DNA of 64,000 nucleotides from Thiohalocapsa sp. PB-PSB1 (GCA_016745215.1 CP050890.1:3844001-3908000); one strand, 5' to 3'. Shown: positions 50,501 through 59,908, numbered from the stretch's first letter. Notes: a model not told the origin generated them from the letters alone. Translations and numbers: made by a program.

Positions 50501-53500
50501 ATGACGGACAAATTGGCGGATTTGATAGACAGGCTGAACGAGTTCGGCGGCCAGTACGAAGGATTCGTGATCTCCATCGCCGCCCTGGCGACAGTGCTCG
50601 CACTGCTGGCGACAGTGCTCACACTGTTCTCGCCCTTGCTGTTGGCATGGTTGCGCAAACCAAAGCGCCAGGATCCCACATTCAGCAACCCGCCAAGCGC
50701 CGAAGGCAGTCTGATCCGCTACAATGCCCGTGCCATCGAATTGCTCGGTCGCGGCGGAGCCATGGAAAAGCTGCGCGCATTCCTGCTGGCGGACGAGCCC
50801 TTCCTGTGGATGCAAATCGCCGGCGTCGGCGGCCAGGGCAAAAGCCGGCTCGGCTATGAGCTGATCCTCTGGGCGCAGCAACAGGACTGGCGGGCCGGAT
50901 TGCTGGACACCCCGGAACTCCAAGGCTTCGCCCCGCACCACTGGCCCAGTTGGCAGCCGCGGCAGCCGCATCTGCTGGTGCTGGACTATGTCATCGGCCG
51001 CGAAGAGGAAATCAAGCCCGTCCTGCAGAGCCTGAGCAAACGCGCCACTGCATTGCGCCGACCCGTGCGCCTGCTGTTGCTGGAACGCCAGCGCTGGGAC
51101 CGGGGCGGCCTGCCAATCCTGGACCGATCCGGCGGACAGAGCCTCGGCCCAAGCCGCGGCAACCAAGGCCGCGCCGAATGGTACCTGAAACTCACCGAGC
51201 GCTACGATGGCAATGACCCGCTCCTGCAGGCCACCCGCTACAAGGATGGCCTGCTGGAACTCGAACACCTGGAGCAGCAGGATCTGGTCGCCATCGTGCG
51301 CCGCATCGCCCGCCTCGCCAACAGCTCCGAAATCGCATTATCGGATGACATCATCGCCAAGCAGCTCCAGCATATCGACGCCGATGGCCGCCCGCTCTAC
51401 GCCTACCTGCTGGGCCAGGCCCTGGCCGACGGCGCCGACCCCAGCGGAGGCACATCGGGTCCGGGCTGGCGGCGCGACGATCTGCTCGACAACAGATTGC
51501 ACCGCGACCAGGGCTCGCGCTGGCGCCAACAACTGAACCAAGACACCCCCTGTCTTGGCGACGGTAGCGACGCCGAGCGCCTCGCCGTCATCGCCACCAT
51601 CGCCGGCGGCCTGGATTGCGCCGCCGCGGCCCGCGCCGGGCTCCCGATCCCCGCCCATGATGCCGCTACCCGCCGCAGCGCATTGATCCTGACCGACGGC
51701 CCCCTGGGCACCGGCCCCAGCGGCCCATCCCAGCAGATCCCACCGCTACAACCCGACCTGCTCGGCGCTTGGTTCGTCCTGCGCGCCTTCGACCAGGGGC
51801 TGCCGATTGCCGACTGCCTGGATTTGGCCTGGCGTCATGGTCCCAAGCAAACCGCTGCCTTTGTGCTGCGGATCGCCCAGGATTTTCCTGAGCAACCGAT
51901 GAGCATTGCCATATTGGAGCAGGATCCGCCGGAAGGACCAGCCACGTTGGCGTTGGCTGGTGTAGCCGCGGCGTTGATCTGGCATCTACATCGGGCTCGG
52001 CGCGCGTTTCCACCTGCAGTCATCAAGGCGCTGGCCGCAGCAGCTGCCGATGGTGATGGCCAGGCCATGGCCAATCTCGGGTTCTGCTACGCACAGGGCC
52101 AGGGCGTCGAGCGCGACCTGGAGCAGGCGGTGGACTGGTACCGCAAGGGCGCCGAGGCTGGCGACGGCCGGGCCATGGGCAATCTCGGGTTCTGCTACCA
52201 ACAGGGCCAGGGCGTCGAGCGCGACCTGGAGCAGGCGGTGGACTGGTACCGCAAGGGCGCCGAGGCTGGCGACGGCGGGGCCATGGCCAATCTCGGGGTC
52301 TGCTACCAACAGGGCCAGGGCATCGAGCGCGACCTGGAGCAGGCGGTGGACTGGTACCGCAAGGGCGCCGAGGCTGGCAACGGCCGGGCCATGGCCAATC
52401 TCGGGGTCTGCTACCAACAGGGCCAGGGCGTCGAGCGCGACCTGGAGCAGGCGGTGGACTGGTACCGCAAGGGCGCTGAGGCTGGCGACGGCCGGGCCAT
52501 GGCCAATCTCGGGGTCTGCTACCAACAGGGCCAGGGCATCGAGCGCGACCTGGAGCAGGCGGTGGACTGGTACCGCAAGGGCGCCGAGGCTGGCAACGGC
52601 CGCGCCATGGCCAATCTCGGGTTCTGCTACCAACAGGGGCAGGGCGTCGAGCGCGACCTGGAGCAGGCGGTGGACTGGTACCGCAAGGGCGCCGCGGCTG
52701 GCGACGGCCGGGCCATGGCCAATCTCGGGGTCTGCTACGAACAGGGCCATGGCGTCGAGCGCGACCTGGAGCAGGCGGTGGACTGGTACCGCAAGGGCGC
52801 CGAGGCTGGCGACGGCCGGGCCATGGCCGTTCTCGGGTTCTGCTACGAACAGGGCCAGGGCGTCGAGCGAGATTGGGAAATCGCGTTCGAATGGTACCGC
52901 AAAGGCATGGATCTGGGCGAGGAGATGGCCGCGGCAGGTCTGCGCAGGCTACAATCGGTCAAGGCGCTGCTGTCGCCGGCAAGCGAGCCCAAACCGGCCA
53001 TTGTTGATTGGGCGCGCCGGCATGGGGTCGAGTTCTGTTCAGTGCCCTGGGCCGATGTAGCCCCGATGCCTGGCGATTGGCAAGACCTGATTGGAGCGGA
53101 TGCGATCGCCGTGCTGGTGTCAGTGGGCATGCAACTGGAAGCCGAAGGTCTCGACAATGGCCTGGATACGCTTGCCGTACAGCGTCTGCGCCGCATGCCG
53201 CTCCCCTTCTACCGGGACTGCTCGCTGGTGGACATCCAACTTCAGCGCGACGGGCAGGATATGCCATTGCTGACCTCGGCACTGGTCTCGTCAATGGGGG
53301 CGGCAATGCTCAATGGCACCTCGAATCTCTTCCATGCCATCAATCAGGATGTACTGACATTGACCGATGACGAAACCACCATTGCTTACCTGCGTTTTTT
53401 TTGTACCTTCTTCCGTGGCGAGGATGGCCCCTTTCTGATCGTCGACGAGCCCCGAGCGCTGCCGATAGATCATGGGGCGGAACGCGCCACACTGGCGCCG

Positions 53501-53743
53501 GAGGTGCAAGCAGCAATACAGCCGCCGCGGGCGCTCGATGGCACATTGGATAGCGATGGCTGGCGCCGCTTTGAATGCAGCCTGCTGTATGGCCGCGCTC
53601 TGTTTCACGCCATCCTGAAGGTGGCTGCCACGGGAATGGTGGATATGGAGGGCGACAAGCAGATCGCCGCCGATCTGCCAATCCGCGAGCGTCGTTACGA
53701 CGGCATCTTCCGCACCCCGTTACTCAACTCGCCAGGGGGCTGA
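50501..53743 (+). CDS. STAND-like P-loop NTPase with eight Sel1 repeats
   Basis: A 1080-residue protein. One membrane helix near residues 24-52 (ISIAALATVLALLATVLTLF). The NTPase has Walker A IAGVGGQGKSRLG (near 107) and a Walker B candidate LLVLDYVIG (near 160). A helical middle follows to about 510, then eight 36-residue Sel1/TPR-like repeats (AGDGRAMANLGVCYQQGQG + VERDLEQAVDWYRKGAE) and a C-terminal domain of about 260 residues that I do not recognise. It looks like a membrane-anchored STAND-type sensor of the kind used in conflict or signalling systems. The repeats are nearly identical at DNA level. Start: ATG at 50501, no close in-frame alternative needed. Confidence 0.82.
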   Translation: MTDKLADLIDRLNEFGGQYEGFVISIAALATVLALLATVLTLFSPLLLAWLRKPKRQDPTFSNPPSAEGSLIRYNARAIELLGRGGAMEKLRAFLLADEPFLWMQIAGVGGQGKSRLGYELILWAQQQDWRAGLLDTPELQGFAPHHWPSWQPRQPHLLVLDYVIGREEEIKPVLQSLSKRATALRRPVRLLLLERQRWDRGGLPILDRSGGQSLGPSRGNQGRAEWYLKLTERYDGNDPLLQATRYKDGLLELEHLEQQDLVAIVRRIARLANSSEIALSDDIIAKQLQHIDADGRPLYAYLLGQALADGADPSGGTSGPGWRRDDLLDNRLHRDQGSRWRQQLNQDTPCLGDGSDAERLAVIATIAGGLDCAAAARAGLPIPAHDAATRRSALILTDGPLGTGPSGPSQQIPPLQPDLLGAWFVLRAFDQGLPIADCLDLAWRHGPKQTAAFVLRIAQDFPEQPMSIAILEQDPPEGPATLALAGVAAALIWHLHRARRAFPPAVIKALAAAAADGDGQAMANLGFCYAQGQGVERDLEQAVDWYRKGAEAGDGRAMGNLGFCYQQGQGVERDLEQAVDWYRKGAEAGDGGAMANLGVCYQQGQGIERDLEQAVDWYRKGAEAGNGRAMANLGVCYQQGQGVERDLEQAVDWYRKGAEAGDGRAMANLGVCYQQGQGIERDLEQAVDWYRKGAEAGNGRAMANLGFCYQQGQGVERDLEQAVDWYRKGAAAGDGRAMANLGVCYEQGHGVERDLEQAVDWYRKGAEAGDGRAMAVLGFCYEQGQGVERDWEIAFEWYRKGMDLGEEMAAAGLRRLQSVKALLSPASEPKPAIVDWARRHGVEFCSVPWADVAPMPGDWQDLIGADAIAVLVSVGMQLEAEGLDNGLDTLAVQRLRRMPLPFYRDCSLVDIQLQRDGQDMPLLTSALVSSMGAAMLNGTSNLFHAINQDVLTLTDDETTIAYLRFFCTFFRGEDGPFLIVDEPRALPIDHGAERATLAPEVQAAIQPPRALDGTLDSDGWRRFECSLLYGRALFHAILKVAATGMVDMEGDKQIAADLPIRERRYDGIFRTPLLNSPGG
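52045..52908 (+). repeat. 108-bp tandem repeat encoding Sel1 units (about 8 copies)
   Basis: Eight consecutive 108-bp units, most differing at only a few bases. Units 3-4 and 5-6 share a two-unit pattern (GDG...GIERD then GNG...GVERD), indicating duplication of a 216-bp block. The last unit diverges (RDWEIAFEWYRKGMD). Confidence 0.92.
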
Positions 53744-53759
53744 CTTGCAGCCCGCGTAG

Positions 53760-53784
53760 GTTGGGATGAGGAACGAATCCCAAC
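53760..53784. repeat. Short palindrome downstream of the STAND/Sel1 gene
   Basis: GTTGGGAT-gaggaacga-ATCCCAAC, an 8-bp stem with a 9-base loop, 16 bp after the stop. It matches a widespread REP-type palindrome (GTTGGGTT...AACCCAAC) and may also end transcription, though no T run follows. Confidence 0.55.
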
Positions 53785-53946
53785 ACGGTCACTCGATGTA
53801 CGTCTCTCTGTAGCTTGTAATAGGAGCTTGTAATAGGGCACCCACTAGCTCTTGTAATAGGACACCCACTTAGCTTGCACTTAGCTTGACTTTCTTTCCA
53901 TACCCGGGCTAGGCTCCCCCGGCTACTCGAAATCTGGAATCTCGCC

Positions 53947-54127
53947 ATGACCAGTCTCCGCGCAACCTTCGTCTCTGTTGAAGACACTCCTTGGTATCAC
54001 TGTATCAGTCGCTGCGCGAGGCGCGCTTTCCTCTGAGGAGAGGACCACTTCTTCGGCAACAATGACGATCACCGTCACGGGTGGATCGCCGAGCGCATCA
54101 TGCAGCTTGCCACGTTCTTCGCCATCG
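53947..54127 (+). pseudogene. RAYT (REP-associated tyrosine transposase) remnant A
   Basis: MTSLRATFVSVEDTPWYHC then ISRCARRAFL-stop-GEDHFFG. An in-frame TGA occupies codon 30. The gene is cut at TTCGCCATCG, where a REP element starts. The upstream 90 bp (TAATAGGACACCCACTTAGC to CTGGAATCTCGCC) are the same as for remnant B. Confidence 0.8.
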
Positions 54128-54142
54128 GAAAAAACGAGCGGG

Positions 54143-54238
54143 AAAAACGGGGACAGGGAAAAACGGGGACAGACCACGTTTTCCACGTTTTACAGAATCG
54201 CGCTCATGCTGAAAAAGGTGGTCGGTCCCCGTTTTCTC
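54143..54238. repeat. REP-like module A between the RAYT remnants
   Basis: GAAAAACGGGGACAG occurs twice, then ACCACGTTTTCCACGTTTT, CAGAATCGCGCTCATGCTG and AAAAAGGTGGTCGGTCCCCG. Same family as the array at 23649-26099 and the copy at 50099. Confidence 0.85.
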
Positions 54239-54337
54239 CGCTCCAGCGCGAGCTTGTAATAGGACACCCACTTAGCTTGACTTTCTTTCCATACCCGGGC
54301 TAGGCTCCTCCGGCTACTCGAAATCTGGAATCTCGCC

Positions 54338-54670
54338 ATGACCAGTCTCCGCGCAACCTTCGTCTCTGTTGAAGACACTCCTTGGTATCACTGTATCAGT
54401 CGCTGCGTGAGGCGCGCTTTCCTCTGAGGAGAGGACCACTTCTTCGGCAACAATGACGATCACCGTCGCGGGTGGATCGCCGAGCGCATCATGCAGCTTG
54501 CCGCGTTCTTCGCCATCGACGTAACCGCCTATGCCGTCATGAGCAACCACTATCATGTTGTTGTGCGCATCGACCAGCGGCGGGTTCTGGATTGGTCGGT
54601 CAAGGAGGTATTGATACGCTGGACACAGCTGTTCACAGGCCCACTTCTTTCCTCTGAGAAAGTCGTATGA
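54338..54670 (+). pseudogene. RAYT remnant B with HUH motif and internal TGA
   Basis: The same reading as remnant A with the same TGA at codon 30 (54425-54427), continuing in frame through RRGWIAERIMQLAAFFAIDV and the metal-binding HUH motif SNHYHVVVRID to WTQLFTGPLLSSEKVV-stop. The catalytic Tyr helix is absent, so it is truncated. RAYTs mobilise REP sequences; the REP-like module next to it fits that association. Confidence 0.82.
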
Positions 54671-54751
54671 GCAAGCTAATTGAGTGAGCAAGCAAATCGT
54701 TGTCCTTTTGGCTCTTTTCGCTTTTATTGCTTATATTCTTGGTTGGTGAGT

Positions 54752-55249
54752 ATGGATAATCCTAAAGCTGAAGTGCGCGAACATTCGACCTTTGGGCGGG
54801 GGGTTTTTGCGGCGGAGAGCATTCTGGCGGGCGAGGCGATTGCCATGTTCGATGGGGAGTTTTACGAGGAAGGCGATCCCGATTATCCCTGGGAAGTGGA
54901 TGATTATGTGCTTCAGTTTGCAGAAGATCGTTGGCGCGATTCAAAGGGGATTGCTCGGGTCCTAAACCACTCCTGTCAGCCGAATATCGGGATTCGGAAC
55001 GCCTTCAGGTTGATCGCGATGCGCGATATTGCCCCCGACGAAGAACTCTGCTATGACTATGCCATGGCCGAGGACGGTCAATGGCAACTGGACTGTCAAT
55101 GCGGTTCGCCGAATTGCCGGGGGCGAATGGCCGGTTTTGCGGCGTTGCCGGAATCCGTTCGGGAAAGCTATCAGGGGTTCATTTCCCACTGGCTCGTCGA
55201 AAAGTACCAACTCGATTCTACTTGGAGCGGGGGACCTGTTGACATTTAA
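54752..55249 (+). CDS. SET-domain protein-lysine methyltransferase-like
   Basis: A 165-residue protein. The SET domain shows GRGVFAAESILAGEAIAMFDG, the substrate/cofactor motif LNHSCQPNIGIRN (NHS), and DEELCYDYA. A post-SET zinc-binding Cys cluster, CQCGSPNCRGRM, is followed by a short tail. The key Tyr and NHSC are present, so it may be active on a protein lysine. Bacterial SET genes are usually acquired horizontally. The start at 54752 (MDNPKAEVREH) has GGTGAG close upstream. No linked partner. Confidence 0.88.
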   Translation: MDNPKAEVREHSTFGRGVFAAESILAGEAIAMFDGEFYEEGDPDYPWEVDDYVLQFAEDRWRDSKGIARVLNHSCQPNIGIRNAFRLIAMRDIAPDEELCYDYAMAEDGQWQLDCQCGSPNCRGRMAGFAALPESVRESYQGFISHWLVEKYQLDSTWSGGPVDI

Positions 55250-55507
55250 GCTAATAAAGCACATTCGGATGGGCGAGGTATCCCAGTGTACGCGAATAAC
55301 TGCCGCAGGCTTCCGTTGCAAGGCTGAATTTCTGATCCTGCAAAACGATGAAGGCGGGCAATGAGCCCCCATGGCTGCGACGCTTGCGAGCAGCCTTCGC
55401 GTTGTCAAGCCCGCGCATAGCAGGCATCTTGATTGACAGTTGCTGCACTCGCAAACAGAACTCGGTTTGTGCGGAGTCAATCTAACCTCAGCATCAAGTG
55501 AGACAAG

Positions 55508-55969
55508 ATGATGGATTGGTCATCAGTCATCAATAACCCGTTTCTGAAAGACCTGCCCTTCAAGATCGAGCTGGATAAATGGGGCAGGATCCTCATGAGT
55601 CCGGCAAGCAATAACCACGGAAGTCTGCAATTCGAAACCGGTGCCAAGATCAGGGACGCAAAGAAGGGGAAGGGCAAAGTGATTACCGAATGCTCGATTC
55701 AGACCAGCCAAGGGGTCAGGGTTGCCGATGTTGCCTGGGCATCCGATGCATTCATCGAGAGATTCGGGTTCGAAACACCCTACAGGCGCGCCCCGGAGAT
55801 CTGCGTGGAGGTGGTGTCTGCGTCAAATGCGCAGGGAGAGATCGCGGAAAAGATCGAGCTGTATTTGGGAAAAGGGGCGTGTGAGGTTTGGATCGTTAGT
55901 GAAGACGGCAATACCAAATACTATACCTACGAAGGTGAGATGGAATTGAGCGAGGAGATTGGTAGCTGA
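55508..55969 (+). CDS. Uma2-family (PD-(D/E)XK-like) protein
   Basis: A 153-residue protein. Landmarks are GRILMSPASNNHGSLQFETG, RVADVAWAS (catalytic D region), APEICVEVVSASNA (E-x-V) and IELYLGKGACEVWIV. Uma2 family, function unknown; the small size is typical. Two adjacent ATGs (55508, 55511) are equally possible. It stands alone between the SET gene and a tRNA. Confidence 0.85.
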   Translation: MMDWSSVINNPFLKDLPFKIELDKWGRILMSPASNNHGSLQFETGAKIRDAKKGKGKVITECSIQTSQGVRVADVAWASDAFIERFGFETPYRRAPEICVEVVSASNAQGEIAEKIELYLGKGACEVWIVSEDGNTKYYTYEGEMELSEEIGS

Positions 55970-56189
55970 GCTGACAGCGAAACCGCTGGCGCGATGCCGT
56001 TCTGTTCGCAATGGTTATATCCATCAAGTACTTCTCGTCGTATCCGTCAGGGCTGAAGGCAACGCTGAAACCTGTGTTCCCGGCGTCGGAAGCGAACAGC
56101 TGATACAGCGAAAGCGTTTTGTGTGCTTCCATGGTGCTGACAGGGAACAGCCGGCTGTGGAGCTGGCTTTCTTAACCTGTTGATTTTTA

Positions 56190-56264
56190 TGGTGGGCGCG
56201 GCTGGGTTCGAACCAGCGACCCCTGCCGTGTGAAGGCAGTGCTCTCCCACTGAGCTACGCGCCC
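56190..56264 (-). tRNA. tRNA-Val (anticodon CAC)
   Basis: A 75-nt cloverleaf on the minus strand. The acceptor stem is GGGCGCG/CGCGCCC, the D arm AGCTCAGTGGGAGAGC, the anticodon stem CTGCC-TTCACAC-GGCAG with anticodon CAC, and the T arm CTGGTTCGAACCCAG-like (GCTGGTTCGAACCCAGC). The 3-prime CCA is encoded. Confidence 0.93.
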
Positions 56265-56417
56265 GCGAGCAGATCGGGAGTGAGCTGTAAATAATAGGGT
56301 GAGATTGCGGCTGGGTCAATCGGCAATGGCTGAAAATAGCCGATAAGCCGAACGCGATGCGCGCCCCAGCCTGGTATCCAAGTTCTGAGACTGTGACAAT
56401 AGTCGTGAGGATCGACA

Positions 56418-56822
56418 ATGACACGCCAGCGACGCGGTCAAAAAGTCAGGCCCGAGCGCGATCAGGCCGCCGATTGTGAACGCGTGCGCGAGCTGCTGGC
56501 ACGGCTCACCGAGCTGCTATACCGCATCGGCCATCCCCGCGCGGAAGAGGTGGCGGGGCTAATCGAGGCCTTCGATACCAATGCGCCCGCTGCCTGGCGC
56601 GCCCTGGACGGCAACGCCTGGTGGGCCGGCGCCGGCTCCCTGGCGGCGGAGTCCATGGTGGAGCCGGCACGGCTGCCGTCATCCGAACGCGCCTTGGCCA
56701 TGCAGGAATTCCGAGCGCTGCTCATTGATCTAGCCGAATTGCTGCGCGAACGTGGTCCGACCAATCCGGGGCTGTCGTCCTGGCTGCTGGCGTTTCGCAA
56801 CTGGGAAGCGTCCGGGGTTTAG
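56418..56822 (+). CDS. Hypothetical protein, helical
   Basis: A 134-residue, Ala/Leu/Arg-rich, predicted all-helical protein (RVRELLARLTELLYRIGHPRA, LPSSERALAMQEFRALLIDLA). It has the codon usage of a real gene and a clean ATG. I do not recognise the family. It lies divergently from the tRNA and convergent with clpV. Confidence 0.65.
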   Translation: MTRQRRGQKVRPERDQAADCERVRELLARLTELLYRIGHPRAEEVAGLIEAFDTNAPAAWRALDGNAWWAGAGSLAAESMVEPARLPSSERALAMQEFRALLIDLAELLRERGPTNPGLSSWLLAFRNWEASGV

Positions 56823-57032
56823 GCGATTGTCGGAGAGAAACCTACCAATTGGCGCCGGATTCTGGTTCGCCTTCGCGCAGCAGCAACCTGGATGCCGGAT
56901 GAAGATGACAAGCTGATCTCGCCCTGATCTGCTGTGCCGACCAGACTCGCTGTAGCGCAAATTTGCGGATTGCGGATCGACTGGCATAACCGGCCGATCA
57001 GATGTTGTGGGATGCTGTGGTCTATGCCTGGT

Positions 57033-59852
57033 TCATCCTGGTGGATTGACCTGTGGATCAAAATCGAAAACAAATCCATCCTCACCAACATCGATCCTGA
57101 TCCCGGCAACTGTCCGTCCTTCCATGGTGCAAATCAATAGTTCGCGACTGATCTCCGGCAATACGGTATTGGTGAGGATGGCGTCGACCACGCGGGCGCC
57201 GCTTTCCACCTCGGCGCAGCGCGCGGCGATCAAGGTCACGACCTGGTCGCTGAAGGTCAGCGGGATCTGATGATTGTCGTGGATGCGCTGCACGATGCGC
57301 TTCAATTGCAGCCGGATGATGGCTGCTAGCATCTGGTCGTCCAGGGGATAGTAGGGGATGGTCACCAGGCGACCCAGCAATGCCGCTGGAAAGGTCTTCA
57401 GCAATGGTTCGCGCAGGGCCGTGGCGATGCCCTCGGGTTCCGGCATCAGATCCGGATCCTGGCATAGCCCCATGATCAGGTCCGTGCCAACATTACTTGT
57501 GAGCAGGATCAGGGTATTGCGGAAGTCGATCCGGCGACCCTCGGCGTCTTCCATCCAGCCCTTGTCGAACACCTGGAAAAAGATCTCGTGTACATCCGGG
57601 TGGGCTTTTTCCACCTCGTCCAGTAAGACAACGCTGTACGGCTTGCGCCGTACCGCCTCGGTGAGCAGGCCGCCTTCGCCATAGCCGATGTAGCCCGGGG
57701 GTGAGCCTTTCAGGGTGGCGACGCTGTGCGCTTCTTGGAACTCGCTCATGTTGATGGTGATGATGTTCTGCTCCCCGCCATACAGAGCTTCCGCCAGTGC
57801 CAGCCCGGTTTCGGTCTTGCCGACGCCGGACGGGCCGGCGAGCAGAAACACGCCGATCGGTTTGTCTGGGTTGTCCAATCTCGCGCGCGAGGTCTGAATG
57901 CGGCGGGCGATCCTATCCAGTGCATGGCGCTGGCCGATGACGCGTTTGTTCAGTGTCTCGGCCAGATCGAGCACTGCCTGGACTTCGTTTTTCACCATGC
58001 GCCCGACCGGAATGCCGGTCCAGTCGGCAACCACCGAGGCCACTGCCTGAGCATCGACGCTGGGTAGGATGAACGGATGTTCGCCCTGTAATGCATGTAA
58101 TTCGGTTTGCAGCTCGCGTAATTGTTGCAGTGCCTGTGCGCGCTCGTTGTCGGATAGCACGGGTGTTGCGGCGGTTTCCAGATCCGCGGATGGTTCGGTT
58201 TGTATCTCGGGGGCTGGCTTGGGTGCGAGAGCTGGGGTTGCATGGATCTGGGTTTGTGCTGTTGCTTCCAGTGCGCTGCCGGTGCCCTCGACCGGTGCGG
58301 TCTGGCCACGCAGTCGGGCGCGTAATGACAAAATAGCCTCCACCAGGCGACGTTCTTCATCCCAGCGGGATTCCAGCTCCGCGAGCCGTTGCTGTTGGGT
58401 TGCAAGCTGTTCGCGAGCGCTTGTCTCGCGCTCATGGGTGCCGACGCCAACCGCGGTCTCATTGGCGATGATGTCGAGTTCGGTCTGCACTGCCTGGATA
58501 CGCCGCCGGCAATCCTCGATCTCGCCCGGCACCGTGGTTTGGCTGATGGCAACCCGCGCGCAGGCGGTATCGAGCAGACTGACCGCCTTGTCGGGCAGCT
58601 GTCGGGCTGGGATATAGCGGTGGGACAGGCGTACCGCCGACTCCAATGCCTCATCGAGCAGTTGCACTCGGTGATGCTGCTCCAGGGTGGATGCGATGCC
58701 GCGCAGCATCAGGATGGCCTTGTCTTCGCTCGGCTCATGGATCTGGATGACCTGGAAACGGCGGGTTAGGGCAGGGTCTTTTTCGATGTATTTTTTGTAT
58801 TCGCTCCAGGTGGTGGCGGCAAGGGTGCGCAGGGTGCCACGAGCCAATGCGGGCTTCAGCAGATTGGCGGCATCGCCGGTGCCGGCGGTGCCGCCGGCGC
58901 CGATCAGGGTGTGCGCCTCGTCGATGAACAGGATGATCGGCTCGGGGGAGGTTTGTACCTCGTCGATGACTTGACGCAGCCGATGCTCGAACTCGCCTTT
59001 CATGCTTGCGCCTGCCTGCAATAGGCCGATATCGAGGACACGCAAGGTCACGTCCGCCAGCGGTGGCGGCACCTCGCCGGCCGCGATGCGCAATGCAAAT
59101 CCTTCCACCACCGCGGTCTTGCCGACGCCGGCCTCACCGGTCAGGATCGGGTTGTTCTGGCGCCGGCGCATCAGGATGTCGACGATCTGGCGAATCTCCT
59201 GGTCGCGGCCGACGATGGGGTCGAGCTCGCCATTGCGTGCGCGTTCGGTCAGGTCGATCGAGAATTGTTTCAATGCGTCCTGCTTGCCCATCTGCGCCGG
59301 GGCGATGGCATCTGCTGTGTCACCGGAAGCGGCCCCTGCATCCATGCGGAAGCCATCGTTGGCGGTCATGCCGGCCTCGGGGGAGGCGTCGAGGAGTTCG
59401 GCAAATTCTTCGCTCAGGCGCTCGACGCCGATTTTGTCGAACTGCCGCGAGATTGCAAGCAGTACGCTACGCAGTCCACGGGTTTTCAAGATGCCGACCA
59501 TCAGGTGTCCGGTGCGCACCTGGGTCTCGCCGAACATCAATGTGCCGTAGACCCAGCCACGCTCGACGGCTTCTTCGACATCCGAAGACAGATCGGCGAT
59601 GGAGCGCGAACCCCGCGGCAGACGCTCCAGGGCGTCGGTCAGATCCTTGGCAAGCCGGGCCGCGTCCAAATCGAATCTTTGCATGATTCGATGCAGGTCC
59701 GTGTCCTGGTTTTGCAGAATTTGATGCAGCCAGTGCACCAGTTCCACATAGGGATTGCCGCGCATCTTACAGAACAGGGTGGCGCCTTCGATGGCCTTGT
59801 AGGCAAGCGGGTTGAGCTTGCCGAACAGCGCGCTGCGACTGATCTCGGTCAT
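57033..59852 (-). CDS. clpV: T6SS AAA+ ATPase ClpV (TssH)
   Basis: About 939 residues. It has an N-terminal Clp-N domain (SALFGKLNPLAYKAIEGA). The first AAA+ domain has Walker A GEAGVGKT (239-246) and LFIDEAHTLIGAGG. A ClpB-like middle coiled coil contains a Pro/Ala/Thr-rich low-complexity stretch (about 560-620) that is longer than usual. The second AAA+ domain has Walker A GPSGVGKTE and VLLDEVEKAHPDV. ClpV disassembles contracted TssB/TssC sheaths for reuse. GGAG seven bases before the ATG at 59852 fixes the start. Last gene of the visible T6SS operon. Confidence 0.95.
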   Translation of the reverse strand: MTEISRSALFGKLNPLAYKAIEGATLFCKMRGNPYVELVHWLHQILQNQDTDLHRIMQRFDLDAARLAKDLTDALERLPRGSRSIADLSSDVEEAVERGWVYGTLMFGETQVRTGHLMVGILKTRGLRSVLLAISRQFDKIGVERLSEEFAELLDASPEAGMTANDGFRMDAGAASGDTADAIAPAQMGKQDALKQFSIDLTERARNGELDPIVGRDQEIRQIVDILMRRRQNNPILTGEAGVGKTAVVEGFALRIAAGEVPPPLADVTLRVLDIGLLQAGASMKGEFEHRLRQVIDEVQTSPEPIILFIDEAHTLIGAGGTAGTGDAANLLKPALARGTLRTLAATTWSEYKKYIEKDPALTRRFQVIQIHEPSEDKAILMLRGIASTLEQHHRVQLLDEALESAVRLSHRYIPARQLPDKAVSLLDTACARVAISQTTVPGEIEDCRRRIQAVQTELDIIANETAVGVGTHERETSAREQLATQQQRLAELESRWDEERRLVEAILSLRARLRGQTAPVEGTGSALEATAQTQIHATPALAPKPAPEIQTEPSADLETAATPVLSDNERAQALQQLRELQTELHALQGEHPFILPSVDAQAVASVVADWTGIPVGRMVKNEVQAVLDLAETLNKRVIGQRHALDRIARRIQTSRARLDNPDKPIGVFLLAGPSGVGKTETGLALAEALYGGEQNIITINMSEFQEAHSVATLKGSPPGYIGYGEGGLLTEAVRRKPYSVVLLDEVEKAHPDVHEIFFQVFDKGWMEDAEGRRIDFRNTLILLTSNVGTDLIMGLCQDPDLMPEPEGIATALREPLLKTFPAALLGRLVTIPYYPLDDQMLAAIIRLQLKRIVQRIHDNHQIPLTFSDQVVTLIAARCAEVESGARVVDAILTNTVLPEISRELLICTMEGRTVAGIRIDVGEDGFVFDFDPQVNPPG

Positions 59853-59908
59853 GGGGTGACTCCTGCGTTCGGTGCGGTTTGGGTTGCTGTCGGCCGCGGC
59901 ATCGGTGG

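Noticed and set aside
52050..53060. 336-codon frame-shifted ORF and 254-codon antisense ORF over the Sel1 repeats
   Set aside because: They are open only because the 108-bp repeat is a multiple of three and GC-rich. Their repeats carry no known motif.
54338..54670. Selenocysteine or recoding at the in-frame TGA of the RAYT remnants
   Set aside because: There is no SECIS-like hairpin that I can see immediately downstream, the gene is truncated, and decay is the simpler explanation.
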